A stretch of DNA of 64,000 nt from Prosthecobacter sp. Its GTDB lineage: Bacteria > Verrucomicrobiota > Verrucomicrobiia > Verrucomicrobiales > Verrucomicrobiaceae. The notes under the pieces are model-generated. The model searched no databases and was not told the DNA's origin. It was given only the letters and a program-made list of their open reading frames with translations. The stretch is from the NCBI RefSeq assembly GCF_020439865.1, contig NZ_JAGRPF010000103.1, positions 55,880 to 119,879 on the forward strand. Direction: 5' to 3'. Of the stretch, positions 8,546 through 17,100 are shown piece after piece. Within the stretch, counting starts at the first letter, position 1; each line of letters begins with the position of its first letter. The translations under genes and the position numbers were made by a program.

Positions 8546-9313
8546 TCACGATCCCGCCATCAACTTTGCCGGCACGGACCGTGTCTGCAGAAACAACACC
8601 ACACCTCGCGCGATGCCTTCAGCAAGAAGGTCACGGTAGTCAGCCTTTTTCAAACGGGCGGCTTCGTTGAGATTGGTGAGGAAGCCACACTCAACGAGGA
8701 CGGCGGGACATGAAGCCCGGGCCACGACCGCGTAATCCCGGGCCTTGGTCCCGCGATTCCCGGCATGCGCGACGGTGCAGACCGTGCGCTGAACCGCCTC
8801 CGCGAAGTCGGCACTGTCTACGAGGTTATGGTCCGAGTCGGCTCCTTCGACCACCCGTTGCCGCGCCGACAACGGTCTGGATTCGGCAAAGTAGGTCTCG
8901 ATGCCCTCGGCCTCGCTTCCCTCGCCCTCGGTATTGAGATGGACACTGACAAAAGCGGACGCCTGATGCTTCCCGGCAAGGGCGGCCCGCTCATCAAGCG
9001 AGAGGAAACTGTCTCCACTCCGCGTCATGATCACCCGCAGGCCGGCAGCTTCGAGCTCCCTCTTCACACCACGGGCTATGTCGAGACTGAGGTTTTTTTC
9101 GATCACTCCGTTGGCCACCGCTCCGCCATCATGCCCGCCATGCCCTGCATCGACGACGACCAGCGGGGCCGTCTCGTCCCAGAACAGCTCGTTGGGCATC
9201 GGGAGATCCGACTGCTGCCGTTCCAGCCAGACGAGGGAATAGGCGCTGCCCCCCAAGGCCGAAAAAGCGACCAAGGTTTGCAGGCCCAGGAGGATGAAAT
9301 GCTGAAATTTCAA
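8546..9313 (-). CDS. N-acetylmuramoyl-L-alanine amidase (Amidase_3 family)
   Basis: A 255-residue zinc amidase that cleaves the bond between MurNAc and the L-Ala of the peptide stem. An N-terminal signal anchor (KFQHFILLGLQTLVAFSAL) places it in the periplasm. Catalytic landmarks are the first zinc histidine in VVVDAGHGGHDGGA, the glutamate in GVIEKNLSLDIA, the second histidine in SAFVSVHLN and the catalytic glutamate in AVLVECGFLTN. The start is a TTG at 9313; no in-frame ATG lies before the anchor. The length is close to a lone catalytic domain, so it has no AMIN or LysM targeting domain of its own. It is divergent from the LysM protein at 9377, a sensible functional pairing for envelope remodelling. 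Confidence 0.92.
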   Translation of the reverse strand: MKFQHFILLGLQTLVAFSALGGSAYSLVWLERQQSDLPMPNELFWDETAPLVVVDAGHGGHDGGAVANGVIEKNLSLDIARGVKRELEAAGLRVIMTRSGDSFLSLDERAALAGKHQASAFVSVHLNTEGEGSEAEGIETYFAESRPLSARQRVVEGADSDHNLVDSADFAEAVQRTVCTVAHAGNRGTKARDYAVVARASCPAVLVECGFLTNLNEAARLKKADYRDLLAEGIARGVVLFLQTRSVPAKLMAGS

Positions 9314-9376
9314 AAATATATTCGGTTATATAAAATATTTGTTTGAATTAACAATCAAATTTTCTACAATAGCCAT
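9314..9376. promoter_or_regulatory. AT-rich divergent promoter region, amidase / LysM gene
   Basis: This 63-bp spacer is strikingly AT-rich compared with the GC-rich genes on both sides. On the plus strand, TTGAAT (9343-9348) and TACAAT (9365-9370) are separated by 16 bp, a good sigma-70-type pair. The -10 ends only 6 bp before the LysM ATG at 9377, so the transcript would be leaderless or nearly so. On the minus strand TTGATT followed 17 bp later by TTTTAT could serve the amidase. Predicted by eye only. Confidence 0.5.
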
Positions 9377-10660
9377 ATGAAGACGCCATGCCCTGCCTCC
9401 CTTGTGCTGAGTTCTCTCATCTTTTATTGGGGGATCGCCATGACGCTGCCGCTCTCGGCTCAGGTTTCCTACACCTACACGGCTCCGCCACCACCCGGCT
9501 ACCCGGCGTCAGGAGCTCCGAAGCAATCCTCCTCCAAAGCCACCCGCCAGTCCGCCGCCGCAGTCCAGGCTCCGGCAACTTACCCCGGCTACCCATCCAC
9601 CTATCCTCCTCCTCCCGGCTACACTTACCCGCCGCCACCTCCTGGCTATGGCACCTCCACGCGAGCTCCCACCACGAAGCCGTCCACCACCGGCAAATCC
9701 AGCTCAAAGACCACTTCTTCAAAAAAGTCCACCGCCGGACCGCCTCCGCCGCCCAAAGTCTACGGCCCCACGGGCGACCTGAGCAGCCAGGTGTCCAAAC
9801 TGCGTGAGAGCGACAAGGTGCAAAACCTGCGCCTGGGCGAACTCGAACGCGACGTCAGCAGCATCAAGCGCGGAGGCAAGAGCGGCGTCCGCTACGACGG
9901 CGGAACCGACATCGCAGCCCGCACCACGTATGTCGCCCGTCCTGGCGACACCCTTTGGCGCATCGCATCCACGCATCGAGTGAGCGTGGGCGAGATTCAG
10001 CAGTTGAACCGCATGACGGAGGAAGAAGTCCACGTCGGCCAGACGCTGCTGATCCCTTCCCCACATCGCCTCAGTTCTTCGACCACGCAGGTGAGCTATT
10101 CACCGTCCACGCCCGGAGGCAGCTCCGCTCCCGTGAGTTCCTCCAGCTATTACACGATCAAGAAAGGTGACAGCCTCAAGGCGATCGCCATCAAGCACAA
10201 GATGACCACCGCCGCCCTCGCCAGCGCCAACGGCATCAAGGACGCGAACAAAATCTTCGTGGGCCAAAAACTGAAAATACCCGGTCGCAGCGGCAGCAAC
10301 GTTGCTTCCTCCAAGCCTCAGTCACCTCCTTCGGAGTCGTCCGACACCGTTCCCCTGCCCAATTATGGCGTGCCAGCCACCACGCCGCCACCGCCTGCCT
10401 CCGGTATGGCTCCGGCACCGGCCGCTCCTCAAGCTACCGCCCCCGTCGCACCCAAAGCCCCAAGCACGGCAGATTCTCACCGCGGAATTCTGGCCTATCG
10501 TGTGGACCTTTCTGACAACATCGAAAGCATCGCATCCCAGTTCAGCACCACACCGGACCGCATTCGCGAAATGAACCGCCTCAGTCCGGACACGCCTCTC
10601 AAGCCGGGAGACGAAATCATGGTGCCTGCGATGGGAGCCGTGTCGGTGAGCAGCCGGTAA
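9377..10660 (+). CDS. Exported protein with three LysM domains
   Basis: A 427-residue protein with a long signal peptide ending near LPLSAQ (about residue 29). A proline/tyrosine-rich low-complexity region follows at about 30-130, with repeats of the PPPPGY type. LysM domains lie at about residues 183-226 (YVARPGDTLWRIASTHRVSV), 257-302 (YYTIKKGDSLKAIAIKHKM) and 373-416 (YRVDLSDNIESIASQFSTT); the third is divergent at the GD position. LysM domains bind the glycan backbone of peptidoglycan. There is no catalytic domain, so it probably serves as a wall-binding adaptor or structural protein, perhaps with the amidase encoded divergently. Low-complexity linkers separate the domains. Confidence 0.88.
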   Translation: MKTPCPASLVLSSLIFYWGIAMTLPLSAQVSYTYTAPPPPGYPASGAPKQSSSKATRQSAAAVQAPATYPGYPSTYPPPPGYTYPPPPPGYGTSTRAPTTKPSTTGKSSSKTTSSKKSTAGPPPPPKVYGPTGDLSSQVSKLRESDKVQNLRLGELERDVSSIKRGGKSGVRYDGGTDIAARTTYVARPGDTLWRIASTHRVSVGEIQQLNRMTEEEVHVGQTLLIPSPHRLSSSTTQVSYSPSTPGGSSAPVSSSSYYTIKKGDSLKAIAIKHKMTTAALASANGIKDANKIFVGQKLKIPGRSGSNVASSKPQSPPSESSDTVPLPNYGVPATTPPPPASGMAPAPAAPQATAPVAPKAPSTADSHRGILAYRVDLSDNIESIASQFSTTPDRIREMNRLSPDTPLKPGDEIMVPAMGAVSVSSR

Positions 10661-10671
10661 TTTCTGCCGAC

Positions 10672-11196
10672 TTACTCCTTCACAAAATCCCGCATCTCAT
10701 AGAGCTTCGGGTCACGCAGAGGTTCTTTGCGGGCGGCTTTGGCACGCTTCAGCATCTGGGAGAAGAGCGCATCTCCTGCCTCGCCTTCATCCATTCCGCC
10801 AAACTGCTCCTCCAGTTTCTCCGGATCTTCACCCGCTTCGAGGCGGCGCACCATCTCGCGCAGTTCCGGCGGTGTCTTGTCGCCCATCATGTCTGTCATC
10901 TTGCGCATGAAGTGACCAAGTTGACGCGGGTCGGGATTCTCCTCGTCCATCCCGCCCATCTCGCGCTCCATGTCCGCCATGAAGCTTTCCATCTTCGATT
11001 CATCGATGCCTGCAAAGGGATCGTCCGCTGTTTCCTCCTTGGCTTTGCCGATCACTGCGAAAGGCGACACGCGGCGTTCCATTCTCAATCCATCACCGTC
11101 AGGACAAACCGGCACCTTGTCGCGATAAGCCAGCGTGCGGGCGAGGAAAGAGTACAGCTTGTTGTTGTCGGGGCAGTAGAACTCGTAGATCGGCAT
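10672..11196 (-). CDS. FmdB-like zinc-ribbon protein with degenerate cysteines
   Basis: A 174-residue protein whose N-terminus (MPIYEFYCPDNNKLYSFLAR) matches the start of FmdB-family zinc ribbons. The usual metal site needs two CxxC pairs; here each has only one cysteine (YCPDNN and VCPDGDG), so zinc binding is doubtful. The rest is acidic and rich in Met and Glu, with two helical stretches (ESFMADMEREMGGMDEE and PPELREMVRRLEAGEDPEKL). FmdB proteins are small and poorly understood, some linked to formamidase/amidase regulation; the function here is unknown. It ends 11 bp past the LysM gene on the opposite strand, tail to tail. Confidence 0.75.
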   Translation of the reverse strand: MPIYEFYCPDNNKLYSFLARTLAYRDKVPVCPDGDGLRMERRVSPFAVIGKAKEETADDPFAGIDESKMESFMADMEREMGGMDEENPDPRQLGHFMRKMTDMMGDKTPPELREMVRRLEAGEDPEKLEEQFGGMDEGEAGDALFSQMLKRAKAARKEPLRDPKLYEMRDFVKE

Positions 11197-11286
11197 GGCG
11201 GGTCGGGAAAAACTTCTTCCACATCATAAACAGGCGCCCCTTTCGCTCAAGGCGTCGAATTTGCATAAGGTGCCGAAAAACATCGC

Positions 11287-11922
11287 TTGGCAGAATGGCG
11301 ATTCATCGGCACTCCATGCGCAGTGCCAGCCCTCTTCACGCCCCCAGACCACTTTCGCGAACTCACCCGCGCAGAAATCTTCCCAGATCCCACCCGCCCG
11401 CTCGAGATCGACCTTGGCTGCGGCGACGGCACCTTCCTCACCGGCATGGCCGCCCATTTTCCGGAACGCGACTTCCTGGGCGTGGAGCGCATGCTGGGCC
11501 GGGTCAGCAAAACCGCGCGCAAGATCGAACGCCAGCAGCTTCCAAACGCCCGCATCATGCGGCTCGAAAGCGCCTACACCGTCGGCTGGCTGCTGCCGTC
11601 TGCCAGTGTGTCACGCCTGCATCTGCTCTGCCCCGACCCATGGCCCAAGAAGGGCCACGCCACCCGACGCCTCGTGAATCAAAACGAGTTCCTCGACGGT
11701 CTCGTCCGTATTCTCATTCCAGGCGGCGAGTTCCTGCTCAAAACCGACGACCGGCCCTATTTCGAAGACGCCCTCGCCAGTTTCGCCACGCGCGAACATC
11801 AGTTCAAACGGGTCGACTGGCCTGACGACGCCTTCTTCTATCCCTCCACCGATTTCGAGCAGGACTGGCTGCGCATGGGGCGCTCGATTCATCGTGCGAG
11901 ATGGCAGCTCGTCGAACGTTAG
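11287..11922 (+). CDS. trmB: tRNA (guanine-N7-)-methyltransferase
   Basis: A 211-residue class I SAM methyltransferase that makes m7G46 in the tRNA variable loop. Family landmarks are the SAM-binding LEIDLGCGDGTFLTGMA, the GVE after the second strand (DFLGVERML), the hallmark LHLLCPDPWPKKGHATRRL with the PDPWPKK(R/G)H catalytic/tRNA-binding segment, and GGEFLLKTDD near the end. The frame opens with a TTG at 11287; no in-frame ATG lies between it and the SAM motif, so this start is only the best available. It faces the FmdB-like gene head to head across about 90 bp. The downstream esterase gene follows after 9 bp on the same strand. Confidence 0.95.
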   Translation: MAEWRFIGTPCAVPALFTPPDHFRELTRAEIFPDPTRPLEIDLGCGDGTFLTGMAAHFPERDFLGVERMLGRVSKTARKIERQQLPNARIMRLESAYTVGWLLPSASVSRLHLLCPDPWPKKGHATRRLVNQNEFLDGLVRILIPGGEFLLKTDDRPYFEDALASFATREHQFKRVDWPDDAFFYPSTDFEQDWLRMGRSIHRARWQLVER

Positions 11923-11931
11923 ATCACCGCC

Positions 11932-12615
11932 ATGCGCCTTTGTTTTCTCCTGCTCTTCTCTGTCCTCAGTCTTGGCTTCGCTGACGAAACACGCACACGC
12001 ATCGCCCTCGCCGGAGATTCCACGGTCACCGACAAGGCCGGCTGGGGCGCGGCGTTTGCGAAGCTGCTCGGGCCCAACGCCGAATGCCTCAACTTCGCAG
12101 GTGGCGGTCAGAGCTCGAAGAGTTTTCGCGATACCGGCAACTGGAAGAAGGTCATCGACTCCAAGCCCGCCTTCGTCCTCATCCAGTTCGGTCACAACGA
12201 CATGCCCGGCAAAGGCCCAAAACGCGAAACCGATCCGGCCACGACCTATCCTGAAAACTTGGGCCGCTTCATCGACGAAGCGCGGGCCGTCGGTGCGCAG
12301 CCCATCCTCGTCACTTCGCTCACACGACGCACTTTTATTGACGGCAAGATTCGCGGCGAACTGAAACCGTGGGCGGATGCCGCCACCAAGGTGGCTGCGG
12401 AGAAGAAAGTTCCGCTCATCGATCTGTTCACCCGAAGCGTCGATCTGCACAACAAAATGGGCCCCACCGAGTCTGACAAATTCAATCCGCCCGGCAAGGA
12501 TGCCAAAACCACCGATCATACGCATCTCAACGCGCACGGTGCGGAGATCATCGCCGGCATCATCGCCGAAGAACTGCGCAAGGTGGCGCCAGACTGCGCG
12601 AAGCTGCTGAAGTGA
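11932..12615 (+). CDS. Exported SGNH esterase, rhamnogalacturonan acetylesterase-like (CE12)
   Basis: A 227-residue protein with a short signal peptide (MRLCFLLLFSVLSLGFA). All SGNH blocks are visible: block I LAGDSTVTD with the nucleophile serine, block II glycine in FAGGGQSSKSF, block III asparagine in FGHNDMPGK, and block V Asp/His in DHTHLNAHGAE. The GDSTV block and the HTHLNAHGA ending are characteristic of carbohydrate esterase family 12, which removes acetyl groups from pectin or xylan side chains. It was probably exported. It ends tail to tail with the DUF1080 gene: TGA and TCA abut at 12613-12618 with no spacer. Confidence 0.9.
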   Translation: MRLCFLLLFSVLSLGFADETRTRIALAGDSTVTDKAGWGAAFAKLLGPNAECLNFAGGGQSSKSFRDTGNWKKVIDSKPAFVLIQFGHNDMPGKGPKRETDPATTYPENLGRFIDEARAVGAQPILVTSLTRRTFIDGKIRGELKPWADAATKVAAEKKVPLIDLFTRSVDLHNKMGPTESDKFNPPGKDAKTTDHTHLNAHGAEIIAGIIAEELRKVAPDCAKLLK

Positions 12616-13332
12616 TCACTTCTGGATCAGCTTCGCCTTGTTCTCCTTCCACGCGGGATTCGGCGTCGCCTCCCACACGCGGAAGTTTCGCACGCGGCTC
12701 TGCACGCCGGCCACGAACATGATGCTGCACTTCGACGACGTGATGAGCGGATGGCTGCCGGTGAGCGTCCTGCCATCGACCGTCACGCACATTTCATTAC
12801 CGAGGATCTCGAAGAGCACGGTGTGCCATTCGTCGAGCTTGAGCGGTGTCTTCACTTCGACCAACGGAACGGCCTTGTCGGGGCCGCCGTGATCGTTGTC
12901 GTCTTTTTGAATACGAAAGCCGCCCTGGTTCAACATCACGCTGCACACGTAGTCCTTCGTGTCGGTGGTGCGCACGCTCACGGAGCGGTATTTTCGACCT
13001 TCGAGCGGCACGTCGTCCATGCGCACCTCGCACTGGATCACCACGTTCGTGAAATCGAATCCGTAGCTCGCCGTGGCGGGATGATTCACCGCAGGATTCT
13101 CGCGACCGATGAAGCTGCCGTCCTTCACCTCCCAGCGTCCGCCGCGTTCGACTGCATTGTGACGCCAGCCTTTGAAGCCGCTGGCAAAGCCGTTGCTCTT
13201 GCCGTCGAACTTTGGCAGCGCTTCGGCGAACTGCTGATCCACGAGCAGCTTGCCACGCGTCGTCATGAGCGTGGGCATTTCCTCCGCGTGTGCGAACGTG
13301 GCGGCAAGCAGCAGGGCGATGAGAGTTTTCAT
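12616..13332 (-). CDS. Exported DUF1080-type (3-keto-disaccharide hydrolase / concanavalin-like) protein
   Basis: A 238-residue exported protein with signal peptide MKTLIALLLAATFAHA. The body has the beta-sandwich pattern of the DUF1080/LamG group: GRWEVKDGSFIGR, FTNVVIQCEVRMDD, RSVSVRT, LDEWHTVLFEILGNEMCVTVDGRTL and VRNFRVWEA. Some relatives act on 3-keto sugars; others are only binding domains, so the reaction here is not certain. DUF1080 proteins are abundant in Verrucomicrobia and Planctomycetes. It lies 4 bp downstream of the SGNH hydrolase gene at 13337 on the same strand, forming a two-gene unit. Confidence 0.85.
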   Translation of the reverse strand: MKTLIALLLAATFAHAEEMPTLMTTRGKLLVDQQFAEALPKFDGKSNGFASGFKGWRHNAVERGGRWEVKDGSFIGRENPAVNHPATASYGFDFTNVVIQCEVRMDDVPLEGRKYRSVSVRTTDTKDYVCSVMLNQGGFRIQKDDNDHGGPDKAVPLVEVKTPLKLDEWHTVLFEILGNEMCVTVDGRTLTGSHPLITSSKCSIMFVAGVQSRVRNFRVWEATPNPAWKENKAKLIQK

Positions 13333-13336
13333 GGAA

Positions 13337-14041
13337 TCAATGAGCGAGGGCCTTGGTGAGAGTTTCGGCGACGGCGTTCACGATGAAAACCATGCCTTCC
13401 TTCTTCCAATGAAACATGTCACCCGCGGCGAGCGGCAGGTGCTGCATCATGAGGCCGCCGAGATCGTTGATGGCCACGCCTTCCTCCTTCATCACCTTCA
13501 GGGCCATCGCGTTGTGCGCGTCGATCGTCGGCTGGATCTCGGGATTGAGCTTCTCCGGCTCGCCTTTGACCGTGACAGGGGTGATCGTAGCCCAGATCAG
13601 CTTCGCTTTGGGGGCTCCCTTCTTGATGCCCTGCACAAACGCATGCGTCAGCGGCTCGAACTGTCCCTCGGGAATGCGTCCCTTCTGCCAGCCATGCAGG
13701 CCGAGATTGAAATGCACGACGGCGTAGTCGTGCTGTTTGAGGATGTCCTCGACGATGGCCGGCAGTCGTTTGTCTCCTTGGCTGATGGGCGTGATCCACG
13801 CATCGATGTTCGCCTTGCCTTCGAGCGCCTTGCGCACGGGTTCTAGGTAGCCGCTCGCGATCGAATCACCGATCAGCAACACTCGTGGAAGCGACGCATC
13901 CTTCACCACCGCCTCCCGCAGGCTCCAGCTTCCAACCTTGGGCGGCAGGCGCTTGTCCGTCTCGATCTGCTCCGGGATTTTGACCTGCGCATGCAGGCTG
14001 ATGGCGAATAGGAATGTGGCGAGGGCTGGAAAGCGTTTCAT
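13337..14041 (-). CDS. Exported SGNH/GDSL hydrolase
   Basis: A 234-residue protein starting at the ATG at 14041, which gives a proper signal peptide (MKRFPALATFLFAISLHAQ); the frame is open four codons further upstream. Block I is VLLIGDSIASGY with the nucleophile serine, block III region is VVHFNLGLHGWQ where an asparagine precedes the LHG, and the block V Asp/His pair is likely in AAGDMFHWKKEG. This arrangement (NLGLHGW, D..H near the end) is common in exported SGNH hydrolases of Verrucomicrobia and Planctomycetes, probably acting on acylated glycans. It sits directly upstream of the DUF1080 gene, suggesting joint use on a polysaccharide. Confidence 0.85.
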   Translation of the reverse strand: MKRFPALATFLFAISLHAQVKIPEQIETDKRLPPKVGSWSLREAVVKDASLPRVLLIGDSIASGYLEPVRKALEGKANIDAWITPISQGDKRLPAIVEDILKQHDYAVVHFNLGLHGWQKGRIPEGQFEPLTHAFVQGIKKGAPKAKLIWATITPVTVKGEPEKLNPEIQPTIDAHNAMALKVMKEEGVAINDLGGLMMQHLPLAAGDMFHWKKEGMVFIVNAVAETLTKALAH

Positions 14042-14124
14042 GGGCAAAGGCAAACGGGGTGGACTGGCATGGTGTTGCAGCTTGGCGCTGGCCGCAAAGG
14101 AGTCTATGATCGAGGGTGAAGTTT

Positions 14125-17100
14125 ATGCCGGGAATCGCAGGCCAGTTGCTGGAATTGAGGCGTCTCGTGGGGACGCTGGCGCTGGCATTGGTGTTGCAGG
14201 CCCAGGCGCAGACCACTGATAAGCCATGGGCGGAACGCGAGACGAAGCTCGCGAACGAATACCTCTCCCTTCTCGTGCAGCAGCCGGAATACGGCCGCGT
14301 GCTGGATCTGCTCTGGGATCTGTATGACAAACACGACGCGACGAAGCTGCTGGTCGAAAACGTGTCGCAGCAGGCGGAGAAATCGAAGTTCGAAGCGGTC
14401 AAGATCGTGGAGGCGCACCTGATCCGGAAGAGCGGAGATTTGAAGCGGGCGGCGCAGTTGTATGACGAACTGCTCAAGACCGATTCGAAGAATCTCACAC
14501 TGCTGCAGTCCCGCGCTGCAGTGGCGCGCGAACTGTCCGATCCGGCCACCGCATTCACACTGATCAAAAAAGCCGCAGAACTCGTTCCGGCAGACGATCC
14601 ACAGGGACCGCAGATGTGGATCGAACTTGGTGGCATGGCGCTGGCAGGCGGGAAGAATGCCGAAGCGGCGGATGCCTACGAACGTGCGGCGAAGCTGAAA
14701 CCGCAGGACATCGAACTCGCACGACAGGTGGCACAGCTGCTCCTGCAAGCGGGTTTCCCCGATCGCGCCGCAGGTTTCTTTGCCAAACTCGCGGATCAAA
14801 CAGATCCGCAGCGCAAACTCGACGCGCTCTACGATCTGGCCCGCATCTACGAGCACGCCGACCAGTTCGCCAAAGCCGACAAGGCGCTGACCGACGGGCT
14901 GGCGCTGCTCCATTTCCGCGACGGACGTTACCTCGACTTCTTCCGCCGCCGCGTGCGGCTGCATGAGCGTTTTGGGACGCTGGATGATCTGGAAAAGGCG
15001 CTGGTCACGGCGGCAAAGAACACGCCGCCTTCCGAGCAGGCGCTGCTGGATGCCGCGCGGTATTTCGAGCTCACGGTGGAGCCGGACGAGCAGTTGAAGT
15101 GGCTGCGCGCACTGGTGCAGGCCGTGCCACAGGTAGAAGATTATCGCTGGGAGCTGGTCCGCACGCTGCTCGATCACGAAGGGGCGGCCGAGGCGGCGAA
15201 GCTGCTCGATGAACGGCTCAAAAACGACGGCAGCGATCTGCCGGCCATCGTGATGCTGCGCTGCGAGGCCGACCTGCGCAACGGTGATGCGAAGAGCGCC
15301 ACGGCACGGCTGCTGAAAATGCTCGAGGTACAGGACTCGACCGACGTGGAAAAACAGACACTGGTCTTTGCCCAGACGCGGACGCTCGATGCCGTGGTCG
15401 AAAAGATCCTGCGCGCCCGCGTGCAGCGGGATCCGCAAAAGGCGGAAGCCGTGTTTGATCTGGCCGCATTCTTCCGCGGACGACGCGATGTGGCCTCTGA
15501 GGACAAGCTGCTGCGTGAATTCACCAGCGGTGCCGCCAACGAAGAAGAGCGGCAGAAGCGGCTGAGCGATGCATCGAGCTTCCTCGCGGCAAGCAACAAC
15601 CTCGACAGCGCGATCATTATGGCGCGCGAGGCCGTGTCCAAACCGGGCGCCGGTCGCGAGCAATGGCTGCAACTGGCGGAACTGCTCGCCGAACAGGGTG
15701 AGAACGAAGAAGCGGCTGAATGGGTGGAAAAAGCCTGGCATGCGAGCACGACGGACGAGGATCGCGTGGATGTGGACGAACGCCTTCTTTCCATTTTGAT
15801 GGGTGACACGAAGGTGGTGCTCAAATCACCACCCGGTGGCGGTGATTTCGTGCTGCCTGATGCGTTCACCGGCACAGGTTTCGCCAGCGATGACACCGAC
15901 GGCGTCAAACGCGAGAAACTGCCGGACCGTGTGCTTGAGTTTGCCCAGAAGACCATCTCCGAAGCGAAGCTGGCAGATGCCAGATCAAAAGACGCCGAAG
16001 CCGCCCGCTTTCGCGGGTTTTGGTGGGCGGTGCGCACCAGCCGGTTTGAGGATGCCTACGATCTGCTGAACCGGCTGGAGTTTGATCCCGTGACACATCT
16101 GGATGTTCCGGTGTCTCTGGTGGTGGAGCAGTTGAAGCTGGATCTCGCGCAGGAGGACGAAAACGTCGCCCTGATGGAGCGGCAGCTCAGGCGTCTCTCA
16201 GGTCTGGACGCCTCAGGCCGCATCCGCTACACGCTGCGGCTGGCGGAACTGCTGATGGAGTCGGAGCGGCGGGCGGATTCGGAGACGAGCAGCCCCGGAT
16301 GGAAGAGCGACACACCGTTTCCTCCGCCAGGCGTCGAGGCCTCGAAGCTGCTGGAAAATGCGTATCGCGAGTTTCCCGAGTCTGGCCAGCTTCTCTCGGC
16401 ACTGTCCCAGATCTACTTCCTGCAGCGGCGCACCGAGGATGCGCTGGCGCTGTGGAAGCAGGCGGTGAAACGTGTCGAGGGACCGACGGCGATCCCGCTG
16501 ATGGAAAGCTACGCGGACATTCTGCTGCGTCAGCATCGCATCGCGGATCATGTGGAGGTGCAGGCGCAGATTCTGGAGCGGGAGACGGATGTGAAACGCC
16601 GGCGCGAGGTGCTGCGGCGCTGCATCGACCGCCTGACATTCTCCGACTCGAGCGGCGGTGAGCTGGCTCCTTCCGTGATGAGAGACCGGCTGAAACTGCT
16701 CGAGCGTGCGCTGCTGGAACGGGTTCAGCGGCATCCGTTTGACGGATTCTATCATGAAGCCCTGGCGCAGGTGTTTGAACGCGGAGGAGATCACGTGAAG
16801 GCCTTCGCGAGCATGAAGCAGGCTTATTACACTTCGCCGGACACACCCTTCTCGCTCGATCAACTGCGTGATGCCGCCCTGAAGGTAGCGGATTTGAAGT
16901 CGGCGATTTATTTCCAAAAGCAGATCGCTGCCGCGGCCCCGCCCAAGGAGATCGCGGCCGAGTCGCGTCGTCTGGTGGAGTTGCTGGAACAGACGTTTCA
17001 AATCACCGAGGCGGATCGCGTACGGCGGCGTCTGGAAAGCCGGTTTTCGCAGGACGCCACGGCTCTGGATGAACTCGCGAAGTACTATCAGGGCTCGGGC

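Noticed and set aside
12613..12618. Palindrome TGATCA at the junction of two convergent genes, and similar TGA/TCA contacts at 6991-6998, 26907-26913 and 31438-31444
   Set aside because: Simply two opposing TGA stop codons in tail-to-tail genes; no sign of a repeated element.
14104..15741. Open frame of 545 codons on the minus strand
   Set aside because: Antisense to the start of the giant TPR gene, with no signal peptide or motif; shadow.
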